Assembly (NCBI RefSeq): GCF_030209175.1
Contig: NZ_JARVSM010000003.1
Location: 62,001 to 126,000 of the forward strand
DNA length: 64,000 nucleotides
Origin: Pseudomonas sp. efr-133-TYG-5
GTDB taxonomy: Bacteria > Pseudomonadota > Gammaproteobacteria > Pseudomonadales > Pseudomonadaceae
Reading direction: 5' to 3'
Positions 63,364 to 64,000 of the stretch are shown one piece after another (positions within the stretch are counted from its first letter, which is position 1; every line of letters begins with the position of its first letter). The notes under the pieces are model-generated. The model made no database searches. It had not been told where the DNA came from and saw only the letters and a list, made by a program, of their open reading frames with translations. The position numbers were made by a program, and so were the translations under genes.

Positions 63364-64000
63364 TCAGCCTCGCTGTGCCAACCGGCGCATCGCACTGCGC
63401 AGATGCGCCCGGGCACTGTCCGCATCGCTCGCGCGCATCTGCTCGTAAGCGCGCTGCGCAATCGCCGCGGGCACCGCTTTCAGCTCGCGCTGGGTGGCCA
63501 TCGCCAGCCACTGCACTTGCGCCGCACGCTCCAGGTAATACAGATCGTCCCAGGCTTCGGCGATGGTCGGCGCGGTGACGATCACTCCGTGATTCTTCAG
63601 GAACAGAATGTCGGCAGCGCCGAGCACCGCAGCGATGCGCTCGCCTTCGCTGTCGTCCAGCGCCAGGCCGTTGTAATGCTCGTCGACCGCCGTGCGGCCG
63701 TAGAATTTCAGCGCGGTCTGCCCCAGCCACAACAGCGGCGGTCCTTGCAGCAGACACAACGCAGTGGCATGCGGCATGTGCGTATGAAAGGCGACCCGCA
63801 CCCGCGGCTGCTGCTGATGCAGACGCGCATGAATGTAGAACGCGGTAGCTTCCGGTTGCCCGTCGCCGTCGAGCACATTGCCGTGGAAGTCACAGACCAG
63901 CAGGTTTTGCGCGGTCACCTCCGCAAACGCGTAACCATATGGGTTGACCAGGAACAGGTCGTCATGCCCCGGCAACATTGCCGAAAAGTGATTGCAGATG
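63364..64000 (-). CDS. Class II aldolase/adducin-family protein, 5' end cut by window edge
   Basis: The frame enters from beyond 64000 reading ICNHFSAMLPGHDDLFLVNP and ends at 63364, so about 212 residues are visible. Metal ligands are seen in HTHMPH and the Glu/His region, with FLKNHGVIV as the third site. Family knowledge: zinc-dependent aldolases (fuculose-1-phosphate type), decarboxylases or adducin-like proteins. Lacking the start and neighbours, the substrate cannot be told. An internal ATG lies near 63978, but the upstream residues (NHFS) are conserved in the family, so the true start is outside. Confidence 0.88.
   Translation of the reverse strand, partial: ICNHFSAMLPGHDDLFLVNPYGYAFAEVTAQNLLVCDFHGNVLDGDGQPEATAFYIHARLHQQQPRVRVAFHTHMPHATALCLLQGPPLLWLGQTALKFYGRTAVDEHYNGLALDDSEGERIAAVLGAADILFLKNHGVIVTAPTIAEAWDDLYYLERAAQVQWLAMATQRELKAVPAAIAQRAYEQMRASDADSARAHLRSAMRRLAQRG

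Overview
The window is GC-rich and looks like a chromosomal segment of a fluorescent-group Pseudomonas. Reasons: dense coding with short gaps; REP/REPIN-type inverted repeats of the P. fluorescens kind (GTGGGAGC..GCTCGCGA and GTGGGAGCTGGCTTGCCAGCGA families) in many intergenic gaps; and gene families typical of that genus (PepSY-preceded BqsRS/CarRS-like two-component system, FecIRA, orphan VgrG with a phospholipase effector, DUF6555, XapX, bacterial metallothionein). No tRNA, rRNA, CRISPR, integrase or insertion sequence was seen.

Layout. 1-9632 (-): almost all of a giant type V autotransporter built from autotransporter-associated beta-strand (PATR) repeats with an exact 258-bp period; its beta-barrel lies beyond the left edge. 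10.0-12.1 kb (+): a Tsx-like nucleoside channel and a periplasmic purine nucleoside permease behind a PurR/LacI-type palindrome. 12.2-14.4 kb (-): AraC regulator, XapX membrane protein, MDR oxidoreductase. 14.5-15.3 kb: two small conserved proteins and a 52-residue metallothionein. 15.4-17.4 kb: paired half-size DMT (YdcZ) transporters divergent from a LysR regulator. 17.6-23.2 kb: two chemoreceptors flanking an Na+/H+ antiporter-family carrier. 23.2-25.9 kb (-): two PepSY proteins, OmpR-type regulator and sensor kinase in one overlapping operon. 26.1-31.4 kb (+): patatin-like lipase, QueD, dehalogenase-like hydrolase, and codBA behind a near-consensus sigma-54 promoter. 31.6-32.6 kb (-): a DapF-fold protein lacking both catalytic cysteines. 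32.8-39.6 kb (+): VgrG, Tle5-like phospholipase D and a Tli4-like immunity protein, chained by ATGA overlaps. 39.7-40.9 kb: MFS carrier. 40.9-45.0 kb (-): fecA-fecR-fecI. 45.4-49.3 kb (+): an EntF-like single-module NRPS (C-A-T-TE). 49.4-55.7 kb (-): two-partner secretion pair tpsB-tpsA with a possible 32-residue ORF between. 55.8-60.6 kb: MFS exporter, AraC regulator and EmrAB-type pump. 60.6-64.0 kb: AhpD-like protein, secreted Gly-rich protein, diguanylate cyclase, and a class II aldolase cut by the right edge.

Themes. Much of the window concerns the cell surface and competition: two very large exported beta-helix proteins, a T6SS effector island, an iron-citrate-type receptor with its signalling system beside an NRPS, and two drug pumps. 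A second theme is nucleobase and nucleoside salvage (tsx-nup and codBA), with sequence signals that suggest purine and nitrogen control. The least explained items are the EntF-like NRPS beside fecIRA, the Ser/Ser DapF homologue sharing a palindrome-bearing region with the T6SS island, the low-GC patch across the effector end and immunity start, and the small ORF inside the tps operon.
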